Shown here piece by piece: positions 31,988 to 35,003 of a stretch of 35,003 nt of DNA. Position numbers and translations under genes: made by a program. The notes below the pieces were generated by a model that was not told the origin of the DNA, made no database searches, and saw only the letters and a list, made by a program, of their open reading frames with translations. Within the stretch, counting starts at the first letter, position 1. The number at the start of each line of letters is the position of its first letter. Source of the stretch: Candidatus Nanopelagicales bacterium (GTDB lineage Bacteria; Actinomycetota; Actinomycetes; S36-B12; UBA10799); the NCBI GenBank assembly GCA_018003655.1, contig JAGNDY010000012.1:1-35003 (forward strand), written 5' to 3'.

Positions 31988-34885
31988 ATGGCCGAATCGG
32001 TCAACAGTTCCCGCTCGACCGACCACGCTGACCCGGCTGGCCATGTGCCGATCAAGGAGAGAAAGGGTCCAGAGGTGTCCGTTCATCGCACTGGTCTGAC
32101 GATCAACCGGCTCTTCACCACCCCCGGCGTGCATCCATACGACGAGGTCGAGTGGGAACGTCGGGACGTCGTGCAGACGAACTGGAAGACGGGAGCGACC
32201 GTCTTTGAGCAACGCGACGTCGAGTACCCGACCACCTGGTCGGTCAACGCATCGACGATCGTCACCACCAAGTACTTCCGTGGCGCGGCCGGCTCCGATC
32301 AACGGGAATGGAGCCTGCGCCAACTCATTGACCGGGTTGTTCTGACGTACACCAAGGCGGGCAAAGAGAACGGTTACTTCGGCACCGAGGAAGATGCTGA
32401 GGTCTTTGAGCACGAACTGACCTGGATGCTGCTGCACCAGGTGTTCTCGTTCAACTCGCCGGTGTGGTTCAACGTGGGTACGACCTCGCCGCAACAGGTT
32501 TCCGCCTGTTTCATCCTGGCCGTCGACGACACGATGAACTCGATCCTCAACTGGTACCGCGAGGAAGGCCTGATCTTCAAGGGTGGGTCAGGCGCGGGTC
32601 TGAACATTTCGCGCATTCGCTCCAGCAAGGAACTGCTGCGCTCGTCTGGCGGAACCGCCAGCGGTCCAGTCTCGTTCATGCGCGGTGCTGACGCGTCCGC
32701 TGGGACGATCAAGTCCGGTGGTGCAACCCGTCGCGCGGCGAAGATGGTGGTTCTCGATGTGGATCATCCGGATATCGAGGAGTTCATCGAGACCAAATGG
32801 CGCGAGGAAGAAAAGATTCGCGCCCTGCGCGACGCCGGATTCGACATGGACCTCGGTGGCAAGGACATCACCAGCGTCCAGTACCAGAACGCCAACAACT
32901 CGATCCGTGTCTCTGATGAGTTCATGCGCTCGGTCGAGGGTGGCGAGAGCTTCGGTCTGCGCTCCCGCACAGATGGCTCGGTAATTGAAGAGGTTGACGC
33001 CAAGACCCTTTTCGACACCATCTGCAAGGCTGCCTGGGCGTGTGCTGATCCCGGTATTCAGTACGACGACACCATCAACGACTGGCACACCAACCCCGAG
33101 ACTGGACGGATCAACGCGTCCAATCCGTGCAGTGAGTACATGAGCCTGGACAACTCGTCGTGCAACCTGGCCAGCCTCAACCTGTTGAAGTTCCTCAAGG
33201 GCGACGACACATTCGACGCTGAACGTTTCGCCAAGGCGGTAGAGATTGTCATCACGGCGATGGATATCTCCATCTGCTTCGCGGACTTCCCAACCGAGGC
33301 TATCGGCGACACGACTCGTGCGTACCGTCAGTTGGGGATCGGCTACGCGAACCTCGGAGCGTTGCTGATGGCGACCGGACTGGCCTATGACTCCGACGGT
33401 GGCCGAGCTTTGGCCGCAGGCATCACCAGCCTCATGACCGGTACCGCTTACAAGCGTTCCGCCGAACTCGCCGGTGTTGTCGGTCAATACGACGGTTACG
33501 CCCGCAATGCCTCAGCGCACGCTCGGGTGATGCGCAAGCACGCTGCCGCCACCGATTCCATTCGTACAGTGGGCACCCTGGACAGCGACGTGGTGCAGTA
33601 CGCAGCCCGTGAGTGGGAAGAGTGCCTGGCAATAGGGACCGAGAATGGCTGGCGCAATGCGCAGGCCAGCGTGCTCGCTCCGACCGGCACGATCGGTTTC
33701 ATGATGGATTGCGACACCACCGGCATTGAGCCCGACTTCTCGCTGGTCAAGTTCAAGAAGCTCGTCGGCGGCGGTTCGATGCAGATCGTCAACCAGACGA
33801 TCCCTCGTGCGCTGCACCGCTTGGGATACACCGGCGAGACCGTGGAGGCGATCGTCGAGCACATCGCCGAGAAGGGCCACGTCATCGATGCCCCTGGCCT
33901 GAAGCCCGAGCACTACTCGGTCTTTGACTGCGCCATGGGCGAGCGCGCGATCACACCTATGGGTCACGTGCGAATGATGGCCGCAGTTCAGCCATTCATC
34001 TCAGGCGCCATCTCAAAGACCGTGAATATGCCGGAGACCGCGACCATCGAAGAGGTAGAGGAGATCTACCTCGCGGGCTGGAAGACTGGCCTGAAGGCGC
34101 TTGCGATCTACCGCGACAACTGCAAGGTCGGCCAGCCACTCAACGATGCGAAGGCAACCAAGGCAGAGGTCAGCACAGACGTCCAGGTTGAGTACCGGCC
34201 CGTTCGCAAGCGGCTTCCGAAGTCGAGGCCAGCACGCACGGTGTCGTTCAGTGTGGGCGGCGCCGAGGGTTACATGACGGCCTCGAACTACCCGGACAAC
34301 GGCCTCGGCGAGATCTTCCTGAAGATGAGCAAGCAGGGGTCGACGCTCGCCGGCATGATGGACGCCTTCTCGATCGCGATCTCCATCGGGCTGCAATACG
34401 GAGTCCCGCTTGAGCAGTACGTGCAGAAGTTCACCAACATGCGGTTTGAGCCAGCAGGTATGACCGACGATCCGGACGTTCGGATGGCGCAGTCGATCAT
34501 GGACTACATCTTCCGCCGGCTGGCATTGGACTTCTTGCCGCAGGAGACCCGTGAATCGTTGGGAATCTTCACTGCCGAGGAGCGAGCCGAGCAGGTAGCC
34601 AACACCTATGGCAATGCATCGGCCGAGATTGCAGGCGGAGACGTCGAGGCGGTCGTCGAGTCCATGGCGCAGTCGGCACCGGTTTCACCCGCCGAAGACG
34701 CAGCTAGCAACGCGCCTGTCTCCAAGGCTGAGCGACGCGAGGTGCATTCCTCCGCGGAACTCCTCGAGGTGATCCAAGGCAAGGCAGCCGACGCCCCACT
34801 CTGCTTCACGTGCGGCATCAAGATGCGCCCGGCTGGTTCCTGCTACGTCTGCGAAGGCTGCGGGAGTACGTCCGGCTGCAGCTAA
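31988..34885 (+). CDS. nrdJ: Vitamin B12-dependent (class II) ribonucleoside-diphosphate reductase NrdJ
   Basis: 965 aa, normal for the long actinobacterial class II enzyme. It makes deoxyribonucleotides using adenosylcobalamin, independent of oxygen. The redox pair is C174 (VSACFILAVDD) and C392 (NSSCNLASLN). The radical-site motif N379-P380-C381-S382-E383 (ASNPCSEYMS) is intact. The APTGTIGFMMDCDTTGIEP segment and a late ATP-independent core follow. The C-terminus carries a cysteine cluster, CFTCGIKMRPAGSCYVCEGC, for zinc binding and redox relay. The ATG at 31988 has AAGGAGG at 6-nt spacing. No cobalamin riboswitch is visible upstream, so control seems to be by NrdR. Confidence 0.98.
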   Translation: MAESVNSSRSTDHADPAGHVPIKERKGPEVSVHRTGLTINRLFTTPGVHPYDEVEWERRDVVQTNWKTGATVFEQRDVEYPTTWSVNASTIVTTKYFRGAAGSDQREWSLRQLIDRVVLTYTKAGKENGYFGTEEDAEVFEHELTWMLLHQVFSFNSPVWFNVGTTSPQQVSACFILAVDDTMNSILNWYREEGLIFKGGSGAGLNISRIRSSKELLRSSGGTASGPVSFMRGADASAGTIKSGGATRRAAKMVVLDVDHPDIEEFIETKWREEEKIRALRDAGFDMDLGGKDITSVQYQNANNSIRVSDEFMRSVEGGESFGLRSRTDGSVIEEVDAKTLFDTICKAAWACADPGIQYDDTINDWHTNPETGRINASNPCSEYMSLDNSSCNLASLNLLKFLKGDDTFDAERFAKAVEIVITAMDISICFADFPTEAIGDTTRAYRQLGIGYANLGALLMATGLAYDSDGGRALAAGITSLMTGTAYKRSAELAGVVGQYDGYARNASAHARVMRKHAAATDSIRTVGTLDSDVVQYAAREWEECLAIGTENGWRNAQASVLAPTGTIGFMMDCDTTGIEPDFSLVKFKKLVGGGSMQIVNQTIPRALHRLGYTGETVEAIVEHIAEKGHVIDAPGLKPEHYSVFDCAMGERAITPMGHVRMMAAVQPFISGAISKTVNMPETATIEEVEEIYLAGWKTGLKALAIYRDNCKVGQPLNDAKATKAEVSTDVQVEYRPVRKRLPKSRPARTVSFSVGGAEGYMTASNYPDNGLGEIFLKMSKQGSTLAGMMDAFSIAISIGLQYGVPLEQYVQKFTNMRFEPAGMTDDPDVRMAQSIMDYIFRRLALDFLPQETRESLGIFTAEERAEQVANTYGNASAEIAGGDVEAVVESMAQSAPVSPAEDAASNAPVSKAERREVHSSAELLEVIQGKAADAPLCFTCGIKMRPAGSCYVCEGCGSTSGCS

Positions 34886-34891
34886 TTGCAG

Positions 34892-34932
34892 ATGAGGCTG
34901 TCCCGAACCACGCGGGCTCGGGACAGCCTCAT
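34892..34932 (+). terminator. Strong hairpin terminator after nrdJ
   Basis: A perfect 15-bp stem (ATGAGGCTGTCCCGA with its reverse complement) and an 11-nt loop begin 7 nt after the nrdJ stop. No T-run follows, which is common for actinobacterial terminators. The last 70 nt of the window after it show no recognisable feature. Confidence 0.85.
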
Positions 34933-35003
34933 TGCTGGGACCCACCCGCCGCGGGTTGAGATTGTTGCTCTCCCAGACGTAGCGCGGCTGGGTCTACTCG
35001 AAC

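Noticed and set aside
31331-32494. 387-aa open frame antisense to nrdR-nrdJ
   Set aside because: Spans two real genes and their gap, including the DnaA box and hairpin; composition shadow.
1-35003. CRISPR arrays, tRNA or rRNA genes, insertion sequences, phage genes
   Set aside because: No regularly spaced repeats, no cloverleaf-like or rRNA sequence, and no transposase, integrase or structural phage motifs were seen on either strand.

Overview
The window is chromosomal DNA of a high-GC Gram-positive bacterium (Actinomycetota). Gene order and content point there: rnj-ftsK-rimO-pgsA ... cinA-clgR ... DUF3046-recA-recX-miaB-miaA-dapF ... hflX ... lexA/LysM gene-nrdR-nrdJ is the conserved actinobacterial neighbourhood. 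LexA sites of the CGAAC-N4-GTTCG type precede recA and lie between lexA and the LysM gene. RecA carries no intein, and no PspA gene follows clgR. I cannot name genus or species from the sequence alone.

Layout. (1) 1-5136: end of RNase J, then ftsK, rimO and pgsA on the plus strand. (2) 5140-12512: a six-gene glycan module sits between pgsA and cinA. It holds an 820-aa two-domain glycosyltransferase, a family-2 glycosyltransferase, a methyltransferase, a small coiled-coil protein, a GT61-like glycosyltransferase and an RmlC-type sugar epimerase. Several products share a basic coiled-coil tail with a SWRxTKPxRKA motif. The GT61-like gene may be frameshifted near its 5' end. (3) 12650-18502: pncC/cinA, clgR, a large Lhr-type helicase on the minus strand, and the small DUF3046 gene. 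(4) 18503-22879: recA with a LexA box and a leader that can form two alternative hairpins, then recX, miaB and miaA. (5) 22944-29645: dapF, a SCO6745-like gene, a membrane protein, hflX and a membrane-bound PAS-GGDEF-EAL protein, tightly packed and partly overlapping. (6) 29642-31094: lexA and a divergent LysM protein (an SOS cell-division suppressor by position) sharing a region with two LexA boxes. (7) 31379-34885: nrdR and nrdJ (B12-dependent ribonucleotide reductase), preceded by a NrdR-box-like site and a perfect DnaA box, and closed by a strong hairpin terminator.

How the genes fit together. recA, lexA and the LysM gene form an SOS core, with recX and probably Lhr as repair accessories. 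nrdR-nrdJ supply dNTPs. rimO, miaB, miaA and hflX act on ribosomes or tRNA. ftsK, pgsA and dapF serve the chromosome and the envelope. The glycan module is the accessory part. Four housekeeping genes (ftsK, rimO, miaB, dapF) have a TANNNT hexamer exactly 6 nt before the start codon, which suggests leaderless transcripts.
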